Notes under the pieces: generated by a model
Database searches by the model: none
What the model saw: only the letters and a program-made list of their open reading frames with translations
Told to the model about the DNA's origin: nothing
Assembly (NCBI GenBank): GCA_951799425.1
Contig: OX637391.1
Span: 48,455,069-48,519,068 of the forward strand
Direction of reading: 5' to 3'
From: Ilex aquifolium
Lineage: Eukaryota > Streptophyta > Magnoliopsida > Aquifoliales > Aquifoliaceae
DNA: 64,000 nucleotides
Translations under genes and position numbers: made by a program
In this document: positions 12,001 to 22,973 of the stretch, piece after piece
How positions within the stretch are numbered: the stretch's first letter is position 1
How the letters are laid out: the number at the start of each line of letters is the position of its first letter

Positions 12001-15000
12001 AGGTGATGAAAAGAAGCAAGAAGACACTACTGGAATCACTTCCGATGGTGACATCATTGTTGTGTGCGATGACGGTTGTGTTAACTTCATGAGTCAAGAG
12101 AGTAGTTGGGTGATTGATTCCAGTGCTTCATTTCATGTCACTTCACTGGCTAATTTCTTTACATCTTACACTTAAGGAGATTTGGGATTTGTTCGAATAG
12201 GAAATGAGGGCTTATCTAAAATCATGGGAGTTGGAAATATTTGCTTGGAGACAAATATTGGTTGCAAGTCGTTTCTTAAAGATGTGAGGCATGTCCAGGA
12301 CATTTGGCTTAATTTGATCTCCATGGGGAAGCTTGATGATGAGGGCTACAACAACCACTTCAGTGATGGAAAATGGAAGCTTACTAAAGGATCTTTGGTT
12401 GTGGCTAAAGGGAAGAAAAACTCTACTCTTTACTCAATGGAAGCAAAAATCAGCAAGAGTGAAGTTAATGCACTTGAGAATGATTCCTTCACTAAGCTAT
12501 GACATAAACGGCTCGGTTGTATGAGCAAAAAAGGATTGCAAATTTTGTCCAAGAAGCAGCTCCTACCGGAAATAAAAGGCACACCTCTCAAAACATGTGT
12601 TCATTGCTTGGCCGGTAAATAACATCAAGTTATTTTTCGTAGGAACTTTGCATCTAGAAAGACCAATGTTTTGGATTTGATATATTCGGATGTGTGTGGT
12701 CCGATGAAAGTTAGAACACTTGGTGGTGCACTCTAATTTGTTATCTTTATCGATGACCATTCAAGAAAGGTGTGGGCATATGCATTAAAGAGCAAAGATC
12801 AAGTGCTAGATGTGTTTAAACATTTTCATATCAACGTGGGAAGAGAAATGGGGAGGAAATTGAAATGCATTCGCATGGACAATGGTGGTGAGTACCTAGG
12901 ACCATTTGATGGTTATTGTGATACTCATGGGATTAGACATGAGAGGACGGTTCGCAAGACTCAACAAAATGGAGTTGCCGAGAGGATGAATTGCACTATT
13001 GTTGAAAGGATAAGTGATGAGTATAGAATATTGCATATCATGTATCTCTTTTGCACACATTTATGCTTGTTTTTGTGGTGAAAATTGGGGAAAAGGCTTT
13101 TAAACTCACATTTAATGGAGATTCGTGTGATTGTAGGTAAAGAGCAGGTAAGGGCGTGTATAGGGCCTCCCATCAAGTGTTCAAAGGAAATAGAGAAGAA
13201 GGGAAAGGCTTAATGGATGGTTTGGGACATCAAAAAATCAAGAAAATTCCAAAACATGAGACAACCTACCAGTAGAAGTCAACCAAAATCTACGGGTAGA
13301 AATCAGCCAAAACCTACCGGTAGAAATTCCAAAACCTATCGATAGGAAAAGTGTTCTGGAATTCTTCTACCACAACCATGCCAAAAATCTATCGGAAGAA
13401 AATGCCTACTGGAAAAAACCTACCGGTAGAATTTTGATGGTTCTACCGGTAGGTTTTGCCCAGAAATGCCAGAAACCTGCTCACACAACTCCACTTACTT
13501 CGGGGGCCCACCTCTTGTCATCCAAACCATACTCTGACATCTTTGACACGCCATGATGGTCTCTTATACCCTAATGTCAGATTTGGAAGCGAAAAGCATG
13601 GGAGATGCAAGAGAGAGAAGATGGGTGGTTGGTGAATCATGGGAGGACCATGCTTGGCCTGTCCTTGCTTTTTGAAGTGTCCAATCTCTTCCCACTCATT
13701 GCAACTCAGTTCTCACACGCTAGGGGGAGGGTATGGACGAATTTTGAAAAGCTTTACACCATTATTCAGTTTACACAAGCTTTTAGAGAGAGAAGTTCCT
13801 AGGAAGAATATGAAGTTGTAGAGAGAGAAAGTTAGATTTTTACATTTTCTTCACCATTTTCATTGAAGTAAGCTTTATTTTACTTGTAATATTTTCCTCT
13901 TTCACTCTAAACTCTTTCATTTAAGTTGTAATCAATCTTTGTTAAGTATTCTAGCATTTCCATTTCTTCAATTGGGTATTTTGTCTTCAATCTTTGTATT
14001 TTGGGTGTGAATGAAATTGTTCTTGTAATCTAAAATTTTTCTTGTATCAATACAAGTCTTATGGTTCATTTCACTACCATGTCTCTTTACATTATGTTTG
14101 CTCTTGCTTTGACTATGAGTAGCTAGACTTTTAGTTGGCTAATCCAAGGGGAATTTCCGCTTAGGTATGTGAGATCAACTCTCTTCCATTCTTCTTCGTA
14201 GTGTAAGTGTTTGGTTTTACTAGGTTGAGTGCGGACATGGTTGTGAGCTCTTGATATACCGTAGACTTGTCACGAGATATGCTTGTGCCAACACCTCCAC
14301 ATTAGTCCCTCACTTCCTACGAATCAATCAAACACCGAGACACCATTGGTTGAATGAATTGAGTTGATTTGGCATTCCCATTGGAATGACCCCTATGGAT
14401 TAGCCAACCTTGATTTCTTGTATTTTTATCAAAACATAACTCACCAAACTTTAAATCAAAATATTTTTCCATTTTCATTTCTTTATAAATCACCTTTCAC
14501 AACAATTTGACCTACCTTCCCTGAGGAGACAACGTTGGAATACTCAATTCCAAGTAAAACACGACATTGCAAGTCTCTTTTCGCGTGGGGAGCACTTTTG
14601 CACAAACACACGTTTTTGTTCACACACAAGATTTTTTCCATTTCCTACATTTGAACCCGAGGGAGAGTAACACTCACCTACTCGTATAAGCCATATACAC
14701 AAAGAACCGAGATCATGTTTGGAGATTAGGGAAGACGATCAAGCAATAAGGTGTATGCTTTCACATGCTAAGCTACCTAGATCTTTTTGGGGTGAAGCAA
14801 TGCAGACAACAATTGACTTAATTAATCTTTCTCCTACGGTTCCTCTACATGATGAAGTGTCCGAGAAAGTTTGAAAAGGTAAAGACGCTTCATATGTTCA
14901 CTTCAAAGTTTTTGGTTGTAGGGCATTCATTCACATATCCAAAGATGAGAGGTCTAAACTTGATCCTAAGGCAAAACAATGCATATTTCTTGGATATGCA

Positions 15001-15345
15001 CATGAGGAATTTGGGTATAGATTGTGGGATCTGGCCGACAAGAAACTTGTTAGAAGTAGGGATGTTGTCTTTCTTGAAGATCAAACAATTGAAGACTTAG
15101 AAAAGGTTGAGCAGCCCGAGCCTTATATTGATGATCTTTTTGACTTAGATCTGATTCCTTCACCTATTGTGCATGATGAAAATGGGGAAGAGATGCAGCC
15201 ACTGCATGATGATGAAATAGATTATGGGATTCTAAATGATGTTGAGCTAGAAAATGAGAGGGAGTTTCCAACTCAAGAGCTACCACCACAACCCGAGTTA
15301 AGAAGATCTATGAGAGCGACAATCATCCAAAAGGTGTACTTCAAA
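12001..15345 (+). pseudogene. Copia protease and integrase remnant, split by a nested insertion
   Basis: The protease site reads SWVIDSSASFHVT (about 12105), with DSSA where functional copies have DSGA. A TAA follows near 12173. The GAG-pre-integrase block (KRLGCMSKKGL, then CVHCLAGK) starts near 12500, and integrase catalytic parts follow: LIYSDVCGPMKV, DNGGEY (about 12880) and a QQNGVAERMN block (about 12963). The frame is cut at 13014 by the insertion 13015-14745 and resumes at 14751 with CMLSHAKLPRSFWGEAM. Further stops occur at TAA 12619-12621, at TAA 12734-12736 and near 14870. The later integrase region (CIFLGYAHEEFGYRLWD, VVFLEDQTIED) is readable to 15345. Confidence 0.85.
13015..14745. 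mobile_element. solo-LTR-like insertion (probably a large Gypsy LTR) nested in Copia integrase
   Basis: The 1731 bp insert starts TGATGAGTATAG and ends GATCAAGCA, giving TG...CA ends. It is flanked by the 5 bp direct repeat ATAAG (13010-13014 and 14746-14750). Removing it and one ATAAG restores the Copia integrase reading frame. It has no recognisable coding domain, which fits a solo LTR. Inside, 13268-13450 is a cluster of palindromic CTACCGGTAG-type motifs, and at 14516 a CCTTCCCTGAGGAGACAACG block. Orientation and family were not fixed. Confidence 0.75.
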
Positions 15346-15352
15346 TGAGTAT

Positions 15353-17570
15353 GTGATGCTATCCGATGGGGGAGAGCCAGAGACTTATCAAGAAGCCTTA
15401 AATCATGAGCACAAAGATGAATGGTTCAAAGTTATGCAAGAAGAGATGAATTTTTTGCTTGAGAATCACACATATGAGGTAGTGAAGCTTCCTAAAGGAA
15501 AGAAAGTGCTAAAAAATAAATGGGTATTCCGATTGAAAAATGATGAGAAGAGTTCTAAACCAAAGTACAACGCACGGCTTGTTGTCAAAGGCTTTGGGCA
15601 GAAAAAAGGAGTGGACTTTGATGAGATTTTCTCACCCGTGGTGAAGATAGGGGTACAACTTGGACGAGCCAATCCGAATTCAACCCGAGCCCAACCTGAA
15701 AAAAAAAATGGCTTGAGTTAGAATTTTTAATACTTGGGTTGGGCTTGGGCAAAAAAACCCTAGTCCAAATTGAATTCGGGCAAGCCTCGGGTTGAAGCTT
15801 CGAGTTGTCGGGTACAACCCGAATATACATAAATATATAAATAGATTTAACTAGAGTTAGTATTTATCTTCACTCTTCAGAGTCCAGACTTTCACTTCAC
15901 TTCAAGTCTTCACCTCTGCGTCTCCATCACTCTCAGATCCCTCTTTCACTCGGCAATTATTTCTCATCTGGTCTCAGACTCTCAGTCTCCCTCTCTCACT
16001 CGTCTGAGTCTCGTCTCAGACTCTCAGCCTCCCTCTTTCACTCGTCACTCCTCTCTCTTTTATCAACCTGAATTAAGTAACCCGAGCTCAATTCGATTTT
16101 TATCCTGAAATCAGTCCGAATTAAGTAACATGAATTCAACTCGAGCCCGCCTGAATTAAACTCGAGAAATACTCTGGTTGAGTATCTTGGGTTGAGGTCG
16201 GGTTGGGGTTGAAGATTATATACCTAGGGTTGACCTCTCAACCCGCCCAACCCGTCCGAGTTGCACTCCTAGGTGAAAATGTCATTCGTTAGAGTTGTTC
16301 TCGGCATGACTGCAAGTATGGACTTGAAAATTGAGCAACTTGATGTGAAGACCGCCTTTCTCCATGGAGATTTAGATGAGGAAATCTACATGGAGCAGCC
16401 TAAAGGTTTTAAAACCAAAGGGAATGAACATCTAGTTTGCAAGTTAAAGAAGAGCTTGTATGGATTGAAGCAAGCGTCGAGGCAATGGTACAATAAATTC
16501 GATTCTTTCATGATGGATCATGGTATTCTAGAACAAATTGCAATCATTGTGTGTTTATGAAAAAGTTTCTAGATGGTAACTTTATCATTCTCTTGTTATA
16601 TGTTGACGACATGCTTATTGTGGGTCAAGATTCTACCAAGATTGACAAATTGAAAATAGAGCTAAGCAAGTCTTTTCCCATGAAGGACTTAGGACCGGTA
16701 AAACAAATTCTTGGTACGAAAATTCTTCGTGATCGAAAGTGTGGACAGCTTTGGTTGTCACAAGAGAACTACATTGAAAAAGTGCTTGAAAGGTTCAAAA
16801 TGGACAAAGCAAAGCCGGTTAGATATCCACTTGTAGGCCACTTCAAGCTTAGTTCAATACAATGTCCTACAAGTGAGAAAGAAAAGGAGGAAAAGTTGAA
16901 AATTCCTTATGCTTCAGCCGTTGATTGCTTGATGTATGCCATGGTTTACACAAGGCCGGACTTAGCTTATGTGGTTGGATTGGTTAGCAAATTTATCTCT
17001 ATTCTAGGAAAAGTACATTGGACAGCTATTAAATGGATTATGAGGTATCTCTGGGGTTCTTCCAAGGTGTCTTTATGCTTTGGAAATGGCAAGCCTATGC
17101 TGGAAGGATTCGTGGATGCAAACATGGCTAGTGATGTTGACTCCCGAAAATCTATATCGAGTTGCTTACTCACTTTTGCAGGTGGGACTGTTTCATGGCA
17201 ATCAAAACTTCAAAAATATATTGCTTTGTCAACCACCGAGGTTGAGTATATAGCTGTGACAGAGGCTAGCAAGGAGATGTTATGGGTGCGAAGATTCTTA
17301 CATGAATTGGGCTTGAAACAAGAGAGATATGTTCTCCATTGCAATAGTCAAAGTGCAATTCACTTGGGTAAGAATTCTACTTTCCATTCAAGATCAAAAC
17401 ATATCGATGTGCAATATCAGTGGATACGTGTTGTTTTGGAATCGAAATTGTTTCATTGTGTGAAAATCCATACCGATGATAATGCATCAGATATGATGAC
17501 AAAGACCTTACCCAAAGACAAGCAAGAGAAGTGTAGAGTTTCGACGGGTTTGGTCGAGTCCTCCGCATAA
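15353..17570 (+). pseudogene. Copia reverse transcriptase and RNase H remnant
   Basis: RT begins with the Copia signature EALNHEHKDEWFKVMQEEM and NKWVFRLKNDE, and reaches FDEIFSPVVK before the MITE at 15648-16271. It continues with IEQLDVKTAFLHGDLDEEIY and CKLKKSLYGLKQASRQWY. A frameshift lies near 16540, after which the active site LLLYVDDMLIVG is intact. RNase H follows (DANMASDVDSRKSISS, ALSTTEVEYIA, KHIDVQYQWIR) to a stop at 17570, just before the PPT. Much of RT/RNase H is readable, but the shift and the MITE prevent a full product. Confidence 0.9.
15648..16271. mobile_element. hAT-type MITE nested in Copia RT
   Basis: 624 bp insert with TIRs TAGGGGTACAACTTGGACGA at the left and, on the other strand, TAGGAGTGCAACTCGGACGG at the right. 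The 8 bp flanks are GGTGAAGA and GGTGAAAA, a hAT-type target duplication with one mismatch. Excising it rejoins the Copia RT frame between SPVVK and SFVRVV. The interior has tandem TCTCAGACTCTCAG(T/C)CTCCCTC motifs at about 15975-16045 and no coding domain. Confidence 0.85.
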
Positions 17571-17573
17571 GTC

Positions 17574-17587
17574 GGGAGGGGGAGATT
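17574..17587 (+). other. Copia polypurine tract
   Basis: GGGAGGGGGAGATT immediately precedes the 3' LTR and follows the RNase H stop; standard place and make-up for plus-strand priming. Confidence 0.88.
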
Positions 17588-18288
17588 TGTTGGGTGTCCC
17601 TCCTTATGCCTTCTCATTGGGACCCAACTGAAATTAAAGATATGTGCATTTGTGCATTGAAACTATGCATTGGAAGAGTCTAGTACAAGCCAAGAATTGA
17701 AGACCTTTTGTCTTCCAAGTTTTCTGACCGGTTTTACACTTGGAGTGAAAAAAAAAATATTTTGTAGAAAACATTGAGAGTGGATAGCTTCTTTTGTGAG
17801 AGAAAAGTGGAAGACAACAGTCCACTTCTTGCTCTTGTTCAAGACTCATTTCTACTCCAATCGAGCTGAAAATTTAGGGACATATTCCTCACTTCCATAG
17901 TTGGTTTCTACCGTTTCAGGTCGTCAATCGGACTATTCTACAGCTAGTTTTGAATGAAAAAAGTTCAGCCACTTCAGTGAGATCTTTTTAGTTGCTTTGT
18001 GTTAAAATCCACCTAAGGGTAAAGTTTTTATGTTTGGGAGCCAAGGAGATATTTTTCTCTTGATGTTTGACATCTCTAGTTGTGACTAAAAGACTTGTAA
18101 TCCTACTTTCGTTGATAGTGAAGAGATTGGACCAAGTTTGGTTCCGTGGTTTTTTCTTTCGCCTTGAAGGGTTTCCACGTTAAAAAATTCTTGTGTTTCT
18201 TGTTGTTGGTTTGGTTTGCTTATTGTGCTTGATTTTGGTTATTCTCTATTGATTTGCACATAGAGGGAAGTCACTAGTTTTCCCAACA
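17588..18288 (+). repeat. Copia 3' LTR
   Basis: 701 bp copy of the 5' LTR, ending CCCAACA next to the second GAAGC target duplication (18289-18293). Confidence 0.95.
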
Positions 18289-18293
18289 GAAGC

Positions 18294-18939
18294 GTCCAAA
18301 ACTGTCTCAAACCCAGATTTAATATTATCCTAAACTATCATCTCATCTAAAAATTTAAATTGTTAAGTAGGATGTCACATAATTATTTATAGATTTAACC
18401 TCCTTGGAACCCCCCTCCCTCTCCCAAAAAAAAAAAGTAAAATAAAATAAAATCTGCATTGCCACTTAATAAATTATGATCTAAGTACTGTCCAATTTAT
18501 TGGCATCTTGTATTTTGTACGCCCAATTTTTAGTGTCTCAATTGTGTTGAGCTTTGGCAAAATTTTAGAAAGGAAGGCAATGTTGGTAGTGAAAAAATAG
18601 AAAAGATCAATTTGACTGTATAATGATATCCCAATTGCGTTCAGATCATTTGCTGGATTGTCGAGTGGTATTTAGGATTAGTTCTTCACCAACTGTATCG
18701 ATCAATCTATGGTGTCAACTGAGTTGTATCGTGTTAAATTCGTATTAGTTAAGACAAGAAACAAGACAAAGAAATCATTGTTCAAACAGAACTTCAATAA
18801 TCATATATAGAAACAATCAAGCTGAAATACAATGAAAAAAGTTCCACAGAAATGGAACTTCAAAATACTGAAGACACAAAAAAAAAACTCACTCCCAGCT
18901 GCCAAAGCAGAGACAATTTAGTATACTAGCGATATCATC
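18294..18939. other. intergenic, nothing recognised
   Basis: AT-rich DNA with short homopolymers (for example the A run near 18427). No coding region or repeat family was identified. The part next to 18940 is probably 3' flank of the proline-rich gene. Confidence 0.4.
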
Positions 18940-19357
18940 TTAAGGGCTAGTTGTGGATGGGGGTGGTGAGAGGAAAAGAAATGTAGGCATTGTCACTGGA
19001 ATGGTTGGAATGGAAGGAATCGTGGTTGGGATGGTGGGCAGTGCAGCTGGGAGAGGAGGCAATGTGGCTTTTGGAATTGTAGGCATGGTGGGCAGAGTTG
19101 GATTTGGCATGGTGCTTGGAATTGGTGAGATTGTTGGCTTCGGTAGAGTCGGGACAGTCGGCAGTGTAGGCAATGGAATTGTTGGCATAGGTGGCACTGT
19201 GGCTGTAGGCAGAGGTGGTAGTGTAGGCAGTGTGGGGAGTGCTGGAACTGCAAGTGGAGGTCTGAAAAAGGCGGCGAGCTCCAAAGCTCCTGGGCATGCT
19301 TGAAAGCGATAATGCCACAATGAGAGAGAGAAGAAAGCAATGGTTAGAAGCAGCCAT
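18940..19357 (-). pseudogene. secreted proline-rich cell-wall-type protein, frameshifted
   Basis: The ATG at 19357 opens a frame with a clear signal peptide (MAASNHCFLLSLIVALSLSS) followed by RSFGARRLFQT. From about 19265 the sensible frame is a different one, with a long Pro/Leu/Thr-rich run built on LPTLP, MPTIP and IPTIP units that ends at the TAA at 18942-18940. The signal peptide and the repeat are thus one base apart in phase, with the shift in CTTTTTCAGACCTCCACTTGC (about 19255-19275). If joined, the product would be about 140 residues: a small extracellular hydroxyproline/proline-rich protein. It could be a true pseudogene or an assembly error in the short T run. Exact family not recognised. 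Confidence 0.6.
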
Positions 19358-19849
19358 TGTTTTTTCGGTAGGAGCCGAAGATTGATGGGTCTGTGTTAGT
19401 CTGAACTTGTTGGGCAAGAAGAGCATGGATCAATGGGTATTTGTAGTGCTCAAAGACTAAGAATTTTGGAGGAGGAAGTGAGTTTGATGAGATGTGGTTG
19501 GCCGAAGATTGGAGAAAAACTAGTTTGTTCACCTTCCAGGCTTGACTAAGGCCAAATTTATAAGTCATAAGATGATGTGGGTAGCCTCAATTAGTATATC
19601 ATACAGTACTTGCACGTATCATGGTTTGCCAATGGCCTCCCAATCTAGATGCAAATTAATGACTAGATAGCGACATCAGGTCATCAACTTAGCTATGCTG
19701 ATTGTTTCCTTGGCAACTTCCTCATTTTAGTAGATGACTTGGGTCTATTTAATTTAATACGTGATGTCTCTAATCAATGAGTTAATGTCTTATTTTTTCT
19801 TCTCATCGGAGTTATTTAACAAACACTTGTCATGGTAAAAAAGAAGGGA

Positions 19850-20013
19850 AATACTATGTATCCCAAATTTCTAACCCAAATTTTCATCCCAAATGATGGG
19901 AGACCATTGGATAAGTGGGTCCCATCAACTTTTTTAAATGGGACCCACTGATCCAATGGTCTACCTTGATTTGGGATGAAAATTTGGGTTGAAGATTTAG
20001 GTTACATAGCATT
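19850..20013. mobile_element. hairpin MITE
   Basis: A near-perfect palindrome of about 164 bp: the left arm (ACTATGTATCCCAAATTTCT ... ATCCAATGGTCT-type blocks) pairs with the right arm (GGGATGAAAATTTGGGTTGA ... TACATAGCATT). The centre lies at the CATCAACTTTTTTAAATGGG stretch near 19925-19945. It has no coding capacity. The flanks gave no clear target duplication. Confidence 0.7.
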
Positions 20014-20468
20014 GCTCAAAAAAGAAAGGGGGAACAAGCAGGCTTGGAGAGCATGGTACAATATAGAGTTGTATGCTGCGTTTGGAAAGGATGAATTGTT
20101 CCCCAAGGAATTTATTGATTCCCTCCCACTTGGTTGGACTGTAGGAGTGATGATTTATTCATGATAATTTAATATCTTTGTTGCATTGAACATTTACTCT
20201 ATTAATCTACTTTAGTTTTTCGCCCTTCATACTATTTTTGTCAATTTTAGGACCACCGACATATTTTTTCTTCTCTCCCCATACCTTTCTCAGTAACCTT
20301 AGATTTTTTCAAGTCCCATGTGTAAATTGCCAATCTCTCGATGAGAAATATGTCATCTTTCTCAATCAGGTTTAGATCTTGTCAGTGTGAGTTAAAGACT
20401 GTTGCAGAAAGGATTCCCAGCAGAATCTGAATTAATCCAGGGCAGGGAAGGGGAAGAAAGAAAGAAAA

Positions 20469-20485
20469 GGGGGGGGGGGGGGGGG
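20469..20485 (+). repeat. poly-G run (17 G)
   Basis: Uninterrupted run of 17 G after an A/G-rich tract (AAAGAAAGAAAAGG). Length is likely variable and prone to sequencing error; it could form G-quadruplex structure. Confidence 0.9.
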
Positions 20486-20612
20486 TTGCTCGACTTAGGA
20501 GAAGAAACAATGGGCTAGGATGAGAGAGGTGATTGCTCCAAAGAGAAATGTCAATATTTCTTCTTTTTTGATGATTGAAAACGTCTCAATCACTTATGCT
20601 TTAAATTAAATT

Positions 20613-21407
20613 TGATGATGCACAAATTGACTTTGCACACCACCTGTCAAGTATGAATAATAAATGTGATAATTAAAGTAGAGAGAGAAGACGAGAATTA
20701 TAGTGGTTCAGTCAATGCGACCTACGTCCACTTTTGAATGGCTAGAGCTGCCGGATTATTTTATTAACTTCGGTGAGTAGAGAGAACAGAGAGTTACAGG
20801 CTTAGAGAGGGAGAGGAGATATGTGCTCCGTTGAGTGTGTTCTCATCTGATCTGATCCGCCCCCCAAGTGTTGGTGGGGCTTACAATTTATAGTCATCTT
20901 CTAACAGACTGGAGCGACTTAATAGTAACTAAATAGCTATTGTGGTGGAGCTGTCGACTTTTTCTCAACGGGCGAGACAGTTGCGGTGCTCTCCATGAGA
21001 CTCGGTCAAGGGATGAGGTGAGGGGTTGACTCTTTCCAAGGCGGCTTGGATGAGGCTCTTGAGATGACCCTTACTCTAAGGTGGCGAGGAGGAGGGTTGG
21101 GCGCCTGAGGAGGAGACCTGGGCGCCTGAGGAGGAGGGCTGGGCGCCTGAAGAGGAGATCTGGGCGCCTGAGAGTGTCTGGGCGCCTGGTGTGATGGCCT
21201 GGGCGCCTGGGATGGTCTGGGCGCCCAGTTTGGGCGCCAGGGGGTCCTTGGATGACCTTGTCTGCTCCCTGCTAATGTAGCTCCTTGAGCTTGATAAGCT
21301 TGACCGGGTTGATCACATTGGGCTGGATTTGCTGGATCTCTTGGAGTCGGGCTATAAACTCGGACCGGACTTATAACATGAGTTGGGCCTTTGGGCTTGG
21401 CCCATCA
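20613..21407 (-). mobile_element. solo LTR of the TR-GAG-like Gypsy family
   Basis: 795 bp, starting TGATGATGCACAAATTG and ending TTGGCCCATCA, with perfect 5 bp target duplications AAATT (20608-20612 and 21408-21412). The first about 430 bp and the last about 60 bp match the LTR at 60142-60700 (shared blocks TGACTTTGCACACCAC, GACCTACGTCCACTT and CCCCCAAGTGTTGGTGGGGC), so both belong to one family. Coding sense of the family is minus here. An extra inner block (21097-21241) is a GGGCGCCTG minisatellite. Confidence 0.85.
21097..21241. repeat. GGGCGCCTG minisatellite within the solo LTR
   Basis: About eight units built on GGGCGCCTGAGGAGGAG, some shortened to GGGCGCCTGG. The same module is found outside an LTR at 62150-62290. 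Confidence 0.8.
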
Positions 21408-21412
21408 AAATT

Positions 21413-21621
21413 AATTAATATCTGCAAGTTTGTAATGGTGATCTCATATGCATGTATTCACCTAATAATCTCGTGAATCAGCTAAGCATACAATCACCAA
21501 GTAATTTGTTTTTTAATATCGAAACAATTACCAATAGTACATACAAAATTGTTGAGAGTAATATGTTTTTAAATAACAAAACAATTATCAATTCCAGTAG
21601 GCTAGGATAATAATAGGGATG
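21413..21621. other. short spacer between solo LTR and Gypsy element
   Basis: About 210 bp of AT-rich single-copy-looking DNA with no feature seen. Confidence 0.4.
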
Positions 21622-21626
21622 AAATT

Positions 21627-22316
21627 TGATGGTGCGAATCTACGCGAATGAGCTATGGAACAGGGTTATTTAATATGAACGATCCGGGTGAAGCTGAATA
21701 CGATGTCTGAGCTGCAAGGCTCGTGCTTGATAAGGCACTATGATGCTTAGGGGATTTTGGAAAGGGGGTGATAACAAGACAAGATTATAGTGGTTCACCG
21801 GCCTGAGCTCGGTTAGTCCACTCTGCAATGGAGTTTCTTGCTCCTCTCTTTCTTATTGAACCAGTTGAATGTATTACAGTCGTCCCTCTCCAGTGGGGCT
21901 TTATTGCCTCCCTTTTATAGCCTCATGCTTACCTCTAATTCGAAATCACCTCCTTTATTGAAGGGATCGTGCCCTATCTTCGTCTATAATCTCAGAGTTA
22001 CCTAAACTTCCTATGGCTGGCTACAAACGGCGAGATCTTTGCCTTCTATCATGGGATCCTCTCCTTGGTTTTAGGAGAGGATCTTGGTTGTTTACGGGTT
22101 TCACGCCTTGGATCAGCCTGATTCCCATTACGAAGGTATCCGCTGTCATCTCGCTGACCTCTTGTCATTTCTTAGTTCACATCTTCAGCTGGAAACCCTT
22201 GCGCCCGGCTGGATGAGCTCAGACCATGGCTGGATGAGCTCTGCTTATTTTACCTGGGCTCTTGGGATGAGCTCACTTTCTAAGCTCGTGTCTAGGGCTT
22301 ATTTTAGGTATCATCA
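21627..22316 (-). repeat. Gypsy/Tat 3' LTR
   Basis: 690 bp, same length as the partner at 34296-34985. In coding sense it begins TGATGATACC right after the PPT and ends CACCATCA next to the target duplication AAATT. Confidence 0.95.
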
Positions 22317-22336
22317 GTTGCCCCCCAGCCCTTGCC
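22317..22336 (-). other. Gypsy/Tat polypurine tract
   Basis: Read on the minus strand, GGCAAGGGCTGGGGGGCAAC directly precedes the 3' LTR. It is purine-rich and in the position expected for plus-strand priming. Confidence 0.8.
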
Positions 22337-22403
22337 TTAAGTTAGCTTAGGCAGGGGCTGACCTGTTTTTAAACTAAGCTAGAGTCTGACTGACCTAGGC
22401 TTG

Positions 22404-22410
22404 TATAAAG
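22404..22410 (+). promoter_or_regulatory. TATA-like box upstream of antisense ORF A
   Basis: TATAAAG lies 88 bp inside the LTR boundary on the antisense (plus) strand, about 570 bp before the ATG of antisense ORF A. It is a candidate core promoter only; no transcript evidence is available. Confidence 0.35.
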
Positions 22411-22973
22411 GCACTGCCTTTTTGACGGTTTTCTGTCAATCATGGTCTCCTCGATTCCCGCGCATGTTCCAGCCCATGTCTTCTCAAGCCATAAATGTCC
22501 AAACGGTCATCAAAACCCTCATTCTCACTCTGTTCACCTTCTTCACCGCTCTTCGTCTCCATTGTTCTTGTGATTTCAGACCATCTTACTCGAACTTTCC
22601 TGATTTCTTGTCTGAAACCGAATTCCCGGCTCTCGTCTTTGAAGACTTGCAGCGCCTTCTTCCTTCGATATTGCTCCAGACTTCTGTTCGCCGCTATTCC
22701 TGAGTTAGGTACGTCCTTTGCACCTTTCATTTCCTCCTTTGTCCTGGATCCCTCGAATTCGAGGTGGTTGCTGCATTTTTGGGCTTTTCGGTTCTTTTAC
22801 TTTTGGAATCGGGACCATTGCCTAGCCCCACTTCCCCACTTCGTAGATTGGAGTTCTATAGTTCACATTCTCGCTGTTGGGAGTTATTGTGTTGATCCAA
22901 GGGTCATTAGAGAGTGCCTGACCAGTGCCCCTTCCCTTTACCGCTCTTTTAATCTTCTTTTTCTCTTCCTACC

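Larger units (their letters stand above)
10490..18288 (+). mobile_element. Ty1/Copia LTR retrotransposon, degenerate, with two nested insertions
   Basis: Both LTRs begin TGTTGGGTGTCCC and end TTTTCCCAACA. They are flanked by a perfect 5 bp target duplication GAAGC (10485-10489 and 18289-18293). A methionine-initiator-type primer binding site follows the left LTR and a purine tract precedes the right one. Internal order is gag, protease, integrase, RT, RNase H, which defines Copia. The element is dead: there are a stop in early gag, several frameshifts, and insertions at 13015-14745 (integrase) and 15648-16271 (RT). Removing those about 2.36 kb gives an original length of about 5.4 kb, normal for Copia. 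Lineage within Copia was not assigned. Confidence 0.95.
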
